From assembly GCA_016191435.1 (NCBI GenBank), contig JACPOQ010000016.1, positions 1 to 64,000 on the forward strand: a DNA stretch of 64,000 nt. The letters are read 5' to 3'. The DNA comes from Chloroflexota bacterium (GTDB lineage: Bacteria > Chloroflexota > Dehalococcoidia > Tepidiformales > Tepidiformaceae). A model generated the notes under the pieces. That model made no database searches. It saw nothing but the letters and a program-made list of their open reading frames with translations, and was not told the DNA's origin. Below, piece by piece: positions 44,010 through 53,744 of the stretch (position 1 is its first letter; each line of letters starts with the position of its first letter). Position numbers and translations under genes: made by a program.

Positions 44010-45151
44010 ACGACCTCTACCGCATCCTCCCGCAGGAACTCGACGCGCTCATGGTCGAGCTCGGTGAGCCCCGCTACCGCGCCGGCCAGCTCCTGCGCGC
44101 CCTTTACCACGACTTCCCCGCGGCGCTCGTCGAGGTTCGTGCCCTGCCGGCCGCACTGCGCGAAAAGCTCGCCGCCGCAGGCTATGGCGTCGGGCCCGGC
44201 GATGAAGTCCGCAGCGTCGTCAGCGAAGATGGCGAGACTACCAAGCTACTCCTGCGCCTCGGCCACGACACCCTCATCGAGAGCGTGCTCATGCAATACC
44301 CGGAGCCGGGCAAGCACCCCCGTTCGACCGTTTGTGTCTCCTCGCAGGCGGGCTGTGCAATGGGCTGCATCTTCTGCGCCACCGGCCAGATGGGCTTCGA
44401 ACGGAACCTCAAGGCCGAGGAAATGGTCGCCCAGGTCGTCCATATGGCCCGCCGCCTGAAGCCCCGCAGCGAGCACGTGACGAACGTCGTCTTCATGGGG
44501 ATGGGCGAACCACTCGCCAACTACGGTGAAACCGTCCGCGCCGCCCGCCTGCTCACCGACCCCCGCGCCTTCGGCCTTGCTCAGCGCAGCATCACCATCT
44601 CGACCGTCGGCATCCTCTCCGGCATCGACCGGCTGGCCGACCAGGGTATGCAGGTCGGCCTTGCCATCTCCCTCCACGCACCAAACGAAGAGCTGCGCCG
44701 GCGCCTGGTCCCCACCGCCGGCCCGCACTCCGTCCACGACCTCGTCTCGGCCGCCCGCCGCTACTTCAAGAAGACCGGCCGCCGCGTGACCTTCGAATAC
44801 GCGCTCATCGATGGCCTGAACGATTCGCCGGAGCTGGCGCGCCAGCTCGCCGGGCTGCTCCGCGGGAGCGGCACGCACGTCAATCTCATCCCGGTGAACC
44901 CCACGGCCGGCGGCTTCGGGCGCCCACCGCGCCAGCGCGTGGTCGCCTTCGAACGCATCCTCCGCGAAGGCGGGGTCAACTGCACCATCCGCGCCGAAAA
45001 AGGCTCCGAGATCTCGGCCGCGTGCGGTCAGCTGCGGACGGATGAAGACATCGCGAGGGTCGATTTCGTGCCGCTTAGCGGAGCTGCCGCCGCACCAGCG
45101 CGCGGCCGCCGCCAATCAGCGCTCGGCCCAGCACCATCCCCAGCCCGATAG
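44006..45151 (+). CDS. rlmN: 23S rRNA/tRNA adenosine-C2 methyltransferase RlmN
   Basis: Radical SAM methyltransferase acting on A2503 of 23S rRNA and A37 of tRNA. Cluster ligands C117-C121-C124 (GCAMGCIFCATGQMGF), with catalytic cysteines probable in the GGVNCTIR and ISAACGQLR segments. The last ~30 residues after GQLR (DEDIARVDFVPLSGAAAAPARG) exceed the family's usual end and overlap an opposite-strand gene by 77 nt. 381 aa. Confidence 0.95.
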   Translation: MNDLYRILPQELDALMVELGEPRYRAGQLLRALYHDFPAALVEVRALPAALREKLAAAGYGVGPGDEVRSVVSEDGETTKLLLRLGHDTLIESVLMQYPEPGKHPRSTVCVSSQAGCAMGCIFCATGQMGFERNLKAEEMVAQVVHMARRLKPRSEHVTNVVFMGMGEPLANYGETVRAARLLTDPRAFGLAQRSITISTVGILSGIDRLADQGMQVGLAISLHAPNEELRRRLVPTAGPHSVHDLVSAARRYFKKTGRRVTFEYALIDGLNDSPELARQLAGLLRGSGTHVNLIPVNPTAGGFGRPPRQRVVAFERILREGGVNCTIRAEKGSEISAACGQLRTDEDIARVDFVPLSGAAAAPARGRRQSALGPAPSPAR

Positions 45152-45488
45152 CCAGCGCGGAACGCATGTCCAGCCACGTGTGGACGTCGCCGCGCACAAC
45201 GGGCGCAATCAGCACGCCCACGCGCGTTTCGTCCGCCGCCACCGACCGCCCGATGACGATGCCCGCCGCGCTCTGGCTCAACGTGCCCCGCTCGACCGAG
45301 AGCGACCCCACCGCCGAGCGCTCGACGGTCGCGTGCCCGGCGCGCAGGCGTTGCACGGCGGCTCGCTCCAGCCGTGCCTGGTCCGCATCGATGGAGCGCA
45401 CGGCGCTGCGTTCGACGAGCACCTGGCTGGCGGTGATCTCACCGGGATCCCCCGATGGCCGGGACCAGGACGAACCGTTGCCTTGCAT
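45075..45488 (-). CDS. Repeat protein with C-terminal membrane helix, unknown function
   Basis: A 137-residue protein of alternating hydrophobic and small residues in short repeats of about 11-12 residues (VERSAVRSIDA, LERAAVQRLRA, VERSAVGSLSV, LSQSAAGIVIG), a pattern of right-handed beta-helix/bactofilin-like coils, then one C-terminal hydrophobic segment (SALAIGLGMVLGRALIGG). Similar proteins are frequent near translation genes in this phylum, by my recollection. Its 3' end overlaps rlmN on the other strand by 77 nt. Role unknown; a self-assembling membrane-associated scaffold is plausible. Confidence 0.7.
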   Translation of the reverse strand: MQGNGSSWSRPSGDPGEITASQVLVERSAVRSIDADQARLERAAVQRLRAGHATVERSAVGSLSVERGTLSQSAAGIVIGRSVAADETRVGVLIAPVVRGDVHTWLDMRSALAIGLGMVLGRALIGGGRALVRRQLR

Positions 45489-45556
45489 GCGCGTCTCCCG
45501 TCGCTGGCAACCGTAGACCGGGCCCCCGAAAGACGCAATGCTCGTGAGTGCACCTC

Positions 45557-46573
45557 ATGCGCACCGATGATTTCCGCTTCGAACTGCCCGCCGAGCTCAT
45601 CGCCCAGGCTCCGGCCGAGCCCCGTGACTCGGCGCGGCTGATGGTCCTCCGCCGCGCCGCCCGCACGATCGAGCACCACGTCTTTCGCGATCTGCCGCGC
45701 CTGCTCAACCCGGGCGACCTCCTCGTGGTCAACGACACGCGCGTGATGGCAGCACGCCTCTTTGGCGCCCGCCTGGACACGGGCGGCGCCGTTGAAGTGC
45801 TCCTCGTCCGCCCGTTCACAGACACCCGCTGGGAGGTGCTTCTCCGGCCGGCGCGCCAGGCCACACCGGGCCGTCAATTCGTCTTCGAGACCAGCGCCGG
45901 GCCGCTCGGGGCCGCTGTAACCGCGCGCCGCGACGGCGCCATCGAGCTGGAGTTTCAGCACGCGTTCGACCCCGCAACCGTCGGCGCAGTCCCGCTCCCT
46001 CCCTACATCAAGCACTTCCACGGCGACCCGGAGCAGTACCAGACGGTCTATAGCCGTGAACCTCGCAGCGCCGCCGCCCCCACGGCGGGCCTGCACTTCA
46101 CCCCAGGGCTACTGGCCGAACTGGAGCGCTCTGGTGTGGGCCGCACAGCGGTGACCCTCGAAGTCGGTCCCGGCACCTTCAAGCCCGTCGCCGTCGAAGA
46201 CCCACGCGACCATCCCCTCCACGCCGAGCACATCACCGTCCCCGCACCCGCCGCGGATGCCATCGCCAGGGCCAAAGAGAGCGGGCGCGTCGTGGCGGTC
46301 GGCACAACAGTCGTGCGCACCCTCGAACACGTCGCGGGCGAATGCGGGGCCGTCGCGCCCTACAAGGGCTGGACGCAGCTCAAGATCCTCCCCGGCGACG
46401 CTTTCAACGTGGTCGACGTGCTCATCACGAACTTCCACCTGCCCCGCTCGACCTTGCTGATGCTTGTCTGCGCGTTCGCCGGCCGGGAGTTTGTGCTGGA
46501 GGCCTACCGCGAGGCCGTCGCCCGCGGCTACCGCTTCTACAGCTTCGGCGACGCCATGCTCGTGCTCCCCTGA
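45557..46573 (+). CDS. queA: S-adenosylmethionine:tRNA ribosyltransferase-isomerase
   Basis: Adds the epoxycyclopentane moiety from SAM to 7-aminomethyl-7-deazaguanosine in tRNA, the penultimate queuosine step. Typical blocks: FELPAELIAQAPAEPRDSARL (in pieces), LLVVNDTRVMAARLFG, VPLPPYIKH, TAGLHFTPGLL, TLEVGPGTFKPV and TNFHLPRSTLLMLVCAF. The ATG at 45557 is used, since a GTG three codons upstream lacks a better ribosome site. 338 aa is normal. Its end overlaps mutY convergently by 37 nt. Confidence 0.95.
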   Translation: MRTDDFRFELPAELIAQAPAEPRDSARLMVLRRAARTIEHHVFRDLPRLLNPGDLLVVNDTRVMAARLFGARLDTGGAVEVLLVRPFTDTRWEVLLRPARQATPGRQFVFETSAGPLGAAVTARRDGAIELEFQHAFDPATVGAVPLPPYIKHFHGDPEQYQTVYSREPRSAAAPTAGLHFTPGLLAELERSGVGRTAVTLEVGPGTFKPVAVEDPRDHPLHAEHITVPAPAADAIARAKESGRVVAVGTTVVRTLEHVAGECGAVAPYKGWTQLKILPGDAFNVVDVLITNFHLPRSTLLMLVCAFAGREFVLEAYREAVARGYRFYSFGDAMLVLP

Positions 46574-47514
46574 CCGGCGAGCGCCCAGCCGTGGCCGCAC
46601 CGCTCGATGAGCCCCTCGTCTTCGAGCGCCGCGAGGTACGCTGCCAGCTTCGCCGCGTGCACCCCCGGAAGCCGCTCCGCCAGCTCGTGTTCAGGGAGCG
46701 CGGCGTGCCCACGCAGCGCGTCAACGATCCGGCCACGGGCGAACCGCGCCGTCGTCTCAAACCGCGGCAGCCGCCTCGCCGGGCGAGCCCCCACGGGATA
46801 CCCGGCGGCACGCCAGGCGCACCCTTCGCTGAGCGGGCAACGCTCGCACGCCGGCGATCGTACGCCGCACACGGCTGCCCCGAGGTCCATCAGCGCGAGG
46901 TTGTGCTCGCGCGCCGCCACGGCAGGCAGGGACGCCTCCCCCACGGCGCGAACGCCGGCCGCGCTCGCTTCCCGGGGCCCCGCCACCCCGAGCAGCGCTC
47001 GCGCCAGCACCCGCGCGATGTTCGTATCCGCGACGTAGGCCCGCTGCTCGCCGGCGAAACACGCGACCGCCGCCGCCGTGTATGGCCCTACGCCGGGAAG
47101 CGCCCGCAGTCCCGCCTCGTTGGCGGGCATAGTCCCGCCTGCCGCCATCACGGCCACCGCCGCCCGGTGCAGGTACAGCGCGCGCCGGTTGTACCCGAGG
47201 CCCGCCCACGCGCGAATGACGTCGGCCGTGTTCGCGCCGCTGAGTGCCGCGGCGGTCGGCCAGCGCCGCAGCCATGCGGTGTAGTACGGCAGCACGCGTG
47301 CGACCTGCGTCTGCTGGAGCATCACCTCGGAGACGAGCACCGCGTAGGCGTCACGCGTCAGCCGCCAGGGCAGCGAGTGGCGGCCGTTTGCCGCATACCA
47401 CTCCTGCAACAGTTGCGCCGGCAGAAGCGGACCGCCGCCCGTGGCGCCGGGCTGCTCCGGCGCCGCCACCCTCGGCCCTGCCCGCTCCACGGCTATCGCC
47501 ACGACTCGTCCCAT
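46537..47514 (-). CDS. mutY: A/G-specific adenine glycosylase MutY
   Basis: Removes adenine mispaired with 8-oxoguanine. Catalytic E63 (SEVMLQQTQ) and D163 (VADTNIARVL), helix-hairpin-helix LPGVGPYTAAAV and cluster ligands C216-C223-C226-C232 are visible. The usual C-terminal Nudix-like domain for oxoG recognition is absent; after a basic linker the chain ends with a winged-helix-like segment (RFARGRIVDALRGH to GLIERCGHGWALAG), as in short actinobacterial MutY proteins. The start is uncertain among in-frame ATGs at 47514 and 47544; the later is chosen. Confidence 0.92.
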   Translation of the reverse strand: MGRVVAIAVERAGPRVAAPEQPGATGGGPLLPAQLLQEWYAANGRHSLPWRLTRDAYAVLVSEVMLQQTQVARVLPYYTAWLRRWPTAAALSGANTADVIRAWAGLGYNRRALYLHRAAVAVMAAGGTMPANEAGLRALPGVGPYTAAAVACFAGEQRAYVADTNIARVLARALLGVAGPREASAAGVRAVGEASLPAVAAREHNLALMDLGAAVCGVRSPACERCPLSEGCAWRAAGYPVGARPARRLPRFETTARFARGRIVDALRGHAALPEHELAERLPGVHAAKLAAYLAALEDEGLIERCGHGWALAGQGSTSMASPKL

Positions 47515-47615
47515 CCGCGCGCCGGCAACCCCGCGTTCACGCATGCCCCCGATTGCCACGAAAGATACGCTAAAACCCGCATTGGAAGCGCCCCGGCCGG
47601 GTGTAGGATGCATTC

Positions 47616-47735
47616 GTGGACATGACCGAAGAGCGCCTCGCCGGCCCTCGCGCCCTGACTGTCGGCTTGTTCGGCGGCCTCCTCTCGTGGGCCCTCATCG
47701 TGGCCGCCGCGCTTAGCCTGCACCGCCTGAGCTAA
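47616..47735 (+). CDS. 39-aa single-helix membrane protein
   Basis: Too short for routine gene calling. GTG start, sequence MDMTEERLAGPRALTVG followed by a transmembrane helix (LFGGLLSWALIVAAALSL) and a short HRLS tail. It is divergent from mutY with ~100 nt between. The polarity (short charged N-tail, one clean helix, prompt stop) is what a genuine small membrane protein looks like. I can give no function; small subunits of membrane complexes have this form. Confidence 0.45.
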   Translation: MDMTEERLAGPRALTVGLFGGLLSWALIVAAALSLHRLS

Positions 47736-47875
47736 TCTCCACTCGTGCCGCGGGTGCCCGTCATCGAGCGCCGCTTCTCCCTCGCTGCCGCCGCCTTCGC
47801 AACGCCTTCGGCTGGCCCGCCGAGTAGCCGCGGCGGCACCGGGGCTGTCGGTCCCGAACGCGGGTAACGGAGCCC

Positions 47876-49090
47876 CTACGCCATCTTCGCCTGCAGCCGC
47901 CGGTCTAATGCCGCGAGGAACCCCTCCGTCGTCAGGAATGGCGCGTCGCGCGCGATCAGGATGGCGAGGTCCTTGGTCATTTCGCCGCCCTCCACCGTCT
48001 CCACGCACACCTGCTCCAGCGTCTCCGCGAAGCGCGTGACTTCGGGCGTGCCGTCCATCTTGCCGCGGTGTACGAGCCCCTGCGTCCACGCGAAGATCGA
48101 GGCGATCGGGTTCGTTGACGTCTTCTCCCCGCGCTGATGTTGCCGGTAGTGCCGCGTGACCGTGCCGTGCGCCGCCTCCGCCTCCACCGTCTTGCCGTCC
48201 GGCGTCAGCAGCACCGATGTCATCAGCCCCAACGACCCGTACCCCTGCGCGACGATGTCCGACTGGACATCGCCATCGTAGTTCTTGCACGCCCAGACGA
48301 TGCCGCCTTCGCCCTTGAGCACCTGCGCCACCATGTCGTCGATCAGCCGGTGCTCGTAGATGATGCCCTTCGCCGCATAGTCCCTGGCGAACTCCGCCTC
48401 GAACACCTCCGCGAAGATGTCCTTGAAGCGCCCGTCGTACGCCTTGAGGATGGTGTTCTTCGTCGACAAATAGACCGGCCAGCCGCGGTCCAGCCCGTAG
48501 CGCAGCGAGGCGCGCGCGAAGTCCCGGATGGAGTCGTCGAAGTTGTACATGCCCATCGCGATGCCGCCGCCTGCGAACGTCGCCACCTCACGTGTCACGG
48601 GCGCGCCGCCGCCATCGGGCGTGAATGTGATCGTGACTTTGCCTGGGCCGGGCACGCGAAAATCCGTGGCCTTGTACTGGTCCCCGTGTGCGTGGCGCCC
48701 GATCACGATCGGCTTTGTCCAGCCCGGCACCAGCCGCGGGATGTTCGAACACACAATCGGCTCGCGGAAGACCACGCCGCCGAGGATGTTGCGGATGGTC
48801 CCGTTCGGCGACTTCCACATCTGCTTCAGGTGGAACTCCTCGACGCGCGCCTCGTCGGGCGTGATCGTCGCGCATTTCACGCCCACGCCGTGCTTCTTGA
48901 TCGCGTTCGCGGCGTCAACCGTCACCTGGTCCTCCGTGGCATCCCGGTTCTCGATGCTGAGGTCGTAGTAGTCGAGGTCGATGTCCAGGTACGGCAGGAT
49001 CAGCGTCTCGCGGATGAACTGCCAGATGATCCGCGTCATCTCATCGCCGTCGAGCTCGACAACCGGGTTTTTCACCTTGATTTTCGCCAA
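47876..49090 (-). CDS. icd: NADP-dependent isocitrate dehydrogenase (eukaryotic-type homodimer)
   Basis: Oxidative decarboxylation of isocitrate to 2-oxoglutarate in the TCA cycle. The 404-aa type II subfamily signature is clear: [14 protein letters not shown] start, [20 protein letters not shown] (in parts, substrate Ser in SPNGTIRN), [26 protein letters not shown] and [22 protein letters not shown] for cofactor binding. Next to aconitase on the same strand, 83 nt downstream, so both are probably expressed together. Confidence 0.96.
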   Translation of the reverse strand: MAKIKVKNPVVELDGDEMTRIIWQFIRETLILPYLDIDLDYYDLSIENRDATEDQVTVDAANAIKKHGVGVKCATITPDEARVEEFHLKQMWKSPNGTIRNILGGVVFREPIVCSNIPRLVPGWTKPIVIGRHAHGDQYKATDFRVPGPGKVTITFTPDGGGAPVTREVATFAGGGIAMGMYNFDDSIRDFARASLRYGLDRGWPVYLSTKNTILKAYDGRFKDIFAEVFEAEFARDYAAKGIIYEHRLIDDMVAQVLKGEGGIVWACKNYDGDVQSDIVAQGYGSLGLMTSVLLTPDGKTVEAEAAHGTVTRHYRQHQRGEKTSTNPIASIFAWTQGLVHRGKMDGTPEVTRFAETLEQVCVETVEGGEMTKDLAILIARDAPFLTTEGFLAALDRRLQAKMA

Positions 49091-49173
49091 CGATTCTCTC
49101 CTTGAATTAATACGAATTGCACAGTCACGGCGGGCCCGCAGAGAACCTCGAAGAATCCGCGCCCTCCGTTAAA

Positions 49174-51858
49174 TCACCCCTGGTTCAGCAGCGAGCGCAA
49201 CACAAACTGCAGGATGCCGCCGTGCCGGTAGTAGTCCAGCTCCACCGGCGTGTCGATGCGGCACGTGGTCTCGAACACCGTCGCCGTTCCCGCCGCGTCC
49301 GTCGCCGTCACGGTCACCCGTGACTTCGGCTGCAACCCGCTGGCGATGCCCGTGATGGCATACGTTTCCGTCCCCGTGAGCCCGAGCGTCTCGCGGTTTT
49401 CGCCGGGCAGGTACTGCAGCGGGAGCACGCCCATGCCCACCAGGTTGCTCCGGTGAATACGCTCGTAACTCTCCGCGATGACGGCCTTCACGCCCAGCAG
49501 CATCACACCCTTCGCTGCCCAGTCCCGCGATGACCCCGTGCCGTACTCCTTGCCGGCGAGGATCACCAGCGGCACGCCGGCGGCCTTGTATTTCTCCGAG
49601 GCGTCGAAAATCGTCATCTCGGTCCCATCCGGCTGGTAGCGCGTGAGGCTGCCCTCCGTGCCGGGAGCGAGCTGGTTCCGCAGCCGGATGTTCGCGAACG
49701 TGCCGCGCATCATCACCTCGTGGTTGCCGCGCCGCGCTCCGTACGAGTTGAAATCCGCGCGGGCGATGTCGCGTTCGTGCAGGTAGCGCCCGGCCGGGCT
49801 GTTCGCCGCGATGTTCCCCGCAGGCGAGATGTGGTCCGTCGTCACCGAGTCTCCGACCATCACCAGCACGCGTGCCCCCGAGATGTCGGCGAGCGGGGCC
49901 GGCATGCGCGGCATGTCCTCGAAGTAGGGCGGGTTCTTCACGTATGTCGACCACTCGTCCCACGCATAGCGGTCGCCGCCGGGGACCTCCAGGTTCGCCC
50001 AGCGGTCGTCGCCCTTGAACACATCGGCGTACTTGCTCCGGAACATCGCCGACCGTACGGACGTCTCGATCGTCCGCGCCACTTCCGCCTGCGATGGCCA
50101 GATGTCTTTCAGGAACACCGGCTCGCCGTCGCTCCCGGTGCCCAGCGGCTCCGTCTCCAGGTCGAAGTCCATGCGCCCAGCCAGCGCATATGTCACGACC
50201 AACGGCGGCGAGGCGAGGTAGTTCGCGCGCACTTCGGGGTGCACGCGCCCTTCGAAGTTGCGGTTGCCCGAAAGTACCGCCGCCGCGACCAGGTCGCCTT
50301 CGTGGATGCCGTCCGCGACAGGCTGGTCCAGCGGCCCCGAGTTCCCGATGCACGTCGTGCAACCATACCCGACCAGGTTGAACCCGAGCTCGTCGAGGTA
50401 GCGGTCGAGCCCCGCGTCACGCAGGTACTCGGTCACCACCTGCGAACCCGGCGCGAGGCTCGTCTTCACCCACGGCTTCGATTTCAGCCCCTTCTCGACG
50501 GCGTGCTTCGCCACCAGACCGGCGCCAATCATCACTTCCGGGTTCGACGTGTTCGTGCAACTGGTAATCGCCGCGATCACGACGGACCCTTGCTGGAGGT
50601 CGAACTCCTCGCCGCCGTTCTTCACGTGCGCTGTCACACCGATGCGCTCCGGGCCGACCTCGGCCAGCAAGTTCTTCTCCCAGTCGGCCTTCATGTCCTT
50701 CACGGTCACGCGGTCCTGCGGGCGCTTCGGCCCCGCCATCGATGGCACGACCTCCCCGAGGTCCAGGTGCAGCGTTTCCGAGAACATCGGCTCGGGCGTC
50801 GCGTCCGTGCGGAAGAGCCCCTGCGCTTTCGTGTACGCCTCCACCAGGTCCACAAGCTGCTCGTCGCGCCCGGAAAAGCGCAGGTAGCGCAGCGTCTCGT
50901 CGTCGACCGGGAAGAACCCCATCGTCGCGCCGTATTCCGGCGCCATGTTGGCGATGGTCGCGCGCGCCGCCAGTGGCAACCCCGTCAGACCCGTGCCGTA
51001 GAACTCGACGAACTTCCCCACCACGCCCCGCGACCGCAGCATCTGCGTGACCGTGAGAACGAGGTCGGTGCCGGTCGCGCCCTCGGGCAGCTTGCCCGTG
51101 AGCCTGAAGCCGACGACCTCGGGGATGAGCATCGCGACCGGCTGTCCAAGCATCGCCGCCTCCGCCTCGATGCCGCCGACGCCCCAGCCGAGCACCCCGA
51201 GCCCGTTGATCATCGTTGTGTGCGAATCCGTGCCCACGACGGTGTCGGGGTAGGCGAACTCCGGGTCCTCGCCCTTCCGGAACACCACCGAGGCCAGGTA
51301 TTCGAGGTTCACCTGGTGGCAGATGCCCGTCCCCGGGGGCACGGCGCGGAAATTGCTGAACGCCTGCTGCCCCCAGCGCAGGAACGTGTACCGCTCCTTG
51401 TTCCGCTCGAACTCGATGGCCACGTTGTCATCGAATGCCGCCGCGGTGCCGTACTCGTCCACCTGCACGGAGTGGTCGATCACGAGGTCGACTGCCTGCA
51501 GCGGGTTGATCTTCTCGGGGTTGCCGCCCATCGCGCTGATGGCGTCGCGCATCGAGGCGAGGTCGACTACGACAGGCACGCCCGTGAAGTCCTGGAGCAG
51601 CACGCGCGCCGGCGTGAAGCTGATCTCGCGGTCGATGCCTGAATTCGGCGTCCAGTCGGCGAGCGCTTCGATGTCGCTCTTCACCACGCCCCGCCCATTT
51701 TCGTGACGGAGCAGGTTTTCGAGCAGGATCTTGAGCGAAAAAGGCAGGCGCGCCACGCCAGGGTGGCCGGCGCCGGCCACGGCGTCGAGCTTGTAGTACC
51801 GGTAGGTCTGTTGGCCGCAGACGAGATTCGCGGCGCTTCCGAAGCTGTCAGGGTGCAT
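49174..51858 (-). CDS. acnA: Aconitate hydratase A
   Basis: Citrate-isocitrate isomerase with a 4Fe-4S cluster, 894 aa (AcnA/IRP1-like). Cluster cysteines are in TSCTNTSNP and [11 protein letters not shown]. Other blocks: [28 protein letters not shown] (in pieces) and the swivelling C-terminal domain with [22 protein letters not shown] and [20 protein letters not shown] tandem start; the ATG is used. A ~260-nt structured leader precedes it. AcnA-like proteins may also bind RNA when the cluster is lost; no evidence here. Confidence 0.96.
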   Translation of the reverse strand: MHPDSFGSAANLVCGQQTYRYYKLDAVAGAGHPGVARLPFSLKILLENLLRHENGRGVVKSDIEALADWTPNSGIDREISFTPARVLLQDFTGVPVVVDLASMRDAISAMGGNPEKINPLQAVDLVIDHSVQVDEYGTAAAFDDNVAIEFERNKERYTFLRWGQQAFSNFRAVPPGTGICHQVNLEYLASVVFRKGEDPEFAYPDTVVGTDSHTTMINGLGVLGWGVGGIEAEAAMLGQPVAMLIPEVVGFRLTGKLPEGATGTDLVLTVTQMLRSRGVVGKFVEFYGTGLTGLPLAARATIANMAPEYGATMGFFPVDDETLRYLRFSGRDEQLVDLVEAYTKAQGLFRTDATPEPMFSETLHLDLGEVVPSMAGPKRPQDRVTVKDMKADWEKNLLAEVGPERIGVTAHVKNGGEEFDLQQGSVVIAAITSCTNTSNPEVMIGAGLVAKHAVEKGLKSKPWVKTSLAPGSQVVTEYLRDAGLDRYLDELGFNLVGYGCTTCIGNSGPLDQPVADGIHEGDLVAAAVLSGNRNFEGRVHPEVRANYLASPPLVVTYALAGRMDFDLETEPLGTGSDGEPVFLKDIWPSQAEVARTIETSVRSAMFRSKYADVFKGDDRWANLEVPGGDRYAWDEWSTYVKNPPYFEDMPRMPAPLADISGARVLVMVGDSVTTDHISPAGNIAANSPAGRYLHERDIARADFNSYGARRGNHEVMMRGTFANIRLRNQLAPGTEGSLTRYQPDGTEMTIFDASEKYKAAGVPLVILAGKEYGTGSSRDWAAKGVMLLGVKAVIAESYERIHRSNLVGMGVLPLQYLPGENRETLGLTGTETYAITGIASGLQPKSRVTVTATDAAGTATVFETTCRIDTPVELDYYRHGGILQFVLRSLLNQG

Positions 51859-52156
51859 CACGTCGTTCCTTGTGCGGGCTGGGCGGCGCGCAGGCTGCGG
51901 CCACGGTCGGTGCCTTCGGGGCCTTGCTCAGGACCGGTGATGCGCGAGGGGCGGACTGGTTCCCATATCCCAAGCCTCCTTCCACACGTACGTGGCGGAC
52001 CTTGGGCCCTCTCCGCGGCCGGGGAGGCCGCGGGCCGCCGTCTCTGCCATGCTTCCCGCGACTTCCCGTTGTGGGGGACCGTTGGGCCCGGGGCAGGCGT
52101 TGGGTGGGACGGACGCTCGCAGTATAGCAGTTGCCGTCACGGGAGGATCTTCCGCT
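51859..52156 (-). promoter_or_regulatory. Long structured leader and extended -10 promoter of acnA
   Basis: On the minus strand, TGCTATACT gives an extended -10 hexamer TATACT at 52126-52121, with no good -35. The predicted transcript has a ~255-nt leader. It contains a perfect 8-bp hairpin CCGCGGCC-GGGGA-GGCCGCGG (52013-52033), a 10-bp palindrome CACGTACGTG (51985-51994) and a 6-bp outer pairing CCCAAG/CTTGGG (51969-51974 with 52001-52006) around it. No gene is present. I do not recognise a known riboswitch. Confidence 0.5.
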
Positions 52157-52894
52157 TCACGCTGTGCGCCGCCGCAATGTCGCCGCCCCGAGCGCCAGCG
52201 AGGCCACCGTCCCCAGCGCCAGCAGGCCGATGTCGAGCCCGAGCCGTGTCTCCAGGCCGTCCCCGGCCGCCACGCGCGCCAGCGCGTCGTAGGCGTACGT
52301 CATCGGCAGCACGTCCGAAAGCAGTTCCAGCCCGCGCAGCATCGCCGACCGCGGCGTTAGCAATCCGGAGAGCAGGAACTGCGGCAGCAGGAACGCCGGC
52401 ATGAACTGCACCGCCTGGAACTCCGTCGCTGCGAACGCGCTCACGAACAGCCCCATCGCCATCCCCAGCAAGGCGTTCAGCGTCGCCAGCGGCACCAGCG
52501 CCACGATCGGCCCTTCGATGTTGAGGTCCAGCAGCGCGAACGCCACCATGGACACGATTACCGTCTGCACGACCGCAACCGCGCCAAACGCGAGCGCGTA
52601 GCCCAGCAGCAGGTCCACCTTCGCCAGCGGCATCGAAAGCAGCCGCTCGAGCGTCCCGCTCGTGCGCTCCCGCAGCATCGCGACGGATGTCACGAGGAAC
52701 ATCGATGTCAGGGGGAATATCCCGAGCAGTGGCGGTCCGACGCGCTGGAACACACCGTCCTGGTTCCAGAACACCGTCTTCATCAGCAGCATCAAAACCA
52801 CAGGCACCACCAGCAGCAGCGCGAGCGTGCGCGGGTCGTGCCGCAACTGCGTTAGCACCCGCCGTCCGGTCGCGGCCGCGATCGCCACGTTCAT
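52157..52894 (-). CDS. ABC-2 type exporter permease
   Basis: A 245-residue membrane component of a DrrB-like ABC exporter: six hydrophobic segments, with the ABC-2 pattern AMLRERTSGTLERLLSMPL (in the cytoplasmic loop) typical of the family and a C-terminal PMTYAYDALARV motif. Its start overlaps the stop of its ATPase gene by 4 nt. The exported substrate is unknown; DrrAB-type pairs often export drugs, lipids or other amphiphiles. Confidence 0.9.
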   Translation of the reverse strand: MNVAIAAATGRRVLTQLRHDPRTLALLLVVPVVLMLLMKTVFWNQDGVFQRVGPPLLGIFPLTSMFLVTSVAMLRERTSGTLERLLSMPLAKVDLLLGYALAFGAVAVVQTVIVSMVAFALLDLNIEGPIVALVPLATLNALLGMAMGLFVSAFAATEFQAVQFMPAFLLPQFLLSGLLTPRSAMLRGLELLSDVLPMTYAYDALARVAAGDGLETRLGLDIGLLALGTVASLALGAATLRRRTA

Positions 52895-53625
52895 GTCGCC
52901 CGCACCTCGTCCCGCTCGCTGGAGCCGACGAGCGCCAGGAATGCCCCCTCCATGTCCTTCGCGCCTGTAGCGGCGAGGATCTGCGCGGGCGTGTCGTCCG
53001 CGATGAGTGCGCCGTCGCGCATGAGCATGAGCCGGTCGCAGCGCCGGGCTTCATCCATCACGTGGCTCGAAACCACGAGCGTGGCGCCCGCGTGCGCGAG
53101 CTCCCGGAACGTCCCCCAGAGCGACTCCCGTAGCACCGGGTCCAGCCCGACAGTCGGCTCGTCGAGGATGAGCAGTTCGGGGTCGTTCAGGAGCGCCGTC
53201 GCCAGCGAGACCCGCGCCAGCTCGCCGCCCGACAGTTCCCGCACCAGCCGCTTTTCGAATCCCGCGAGGCCGACCACGCCCACCGTCCGTCCCACGGCCT
53301 CCTGCGCGGCCCCCAGAACGCGGGCGAAATATCGCAGGTTCTCCGCAACTGTGAGGTCGCCATACACGGCCGGCGCCTGCGTCACGTACCCGACTCGCGC
53401 CCGCAGGCCCCGCGACCCGGCCGGCGCGCCGAGCACCCGGACCTCCCCACTGGCGATCCGCTGCACCCCGACGATCGCGCGCATCAGCGTCGTTTTCCCG
53501 CACCCGCTCGGCCCCAGCAGCCCGGTGATCACGCCGCCCGGGACACTGACCGAGACGCCGTGCAACACCTCATGCCCGCCGCGCACAACGCGCAGGTCGC
53601 GCACCTCGATCGTGGCTTCGTCCAT
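52891..53625 (-). CDS. ABC exporter ATP-binding protein
   Basis: ATPase of the pair with the downstream ABC-2 permease, 244 aa. Walker A GPSGCGKTT (38-46), signature ELSGGELARVSLA, Walker B LLILDEPTVGLDP and the H-loop SSHVMDEA. An upstream in-frame extension is rejected because the family begins just before IEVRDLRVV. Divergent from the SDR gene at 53745 with ~120 nt between. Confidence 0.93.
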   Translation of the reverse strand: MDEATIEVRDLRVVRGGHEVLHGVSVSVPGGVITGLLGPSGCGKTTLMRAIVGVQRIASGEVRVLGAPAGSRGLRARVGYVTQAPAVYGDLTVAENLRYFARVLGAAQEAVGRTVGVVGLAGFEKRLVRELSGGELARVSLATALLNDPELLILDEPTVGLDPVLRESLWGTFRELAHAGATLVVSSHVMDEARRCDRLMLMRDGALIADDTPAQILAATGAKDMEGAFLALVGSSERDEVRAT

Positions 53626-53744
53626 TTCGCGACCGTCCTCGGGGGCGGGGATCCGCTTCACCGAGCATAGCCCGGCGGGGACAGCCGCGGCACTTTCCCA
53701 TCCGCTGCCGTAGACTCCGGCGCACAACACCTGGGAGGAACACG

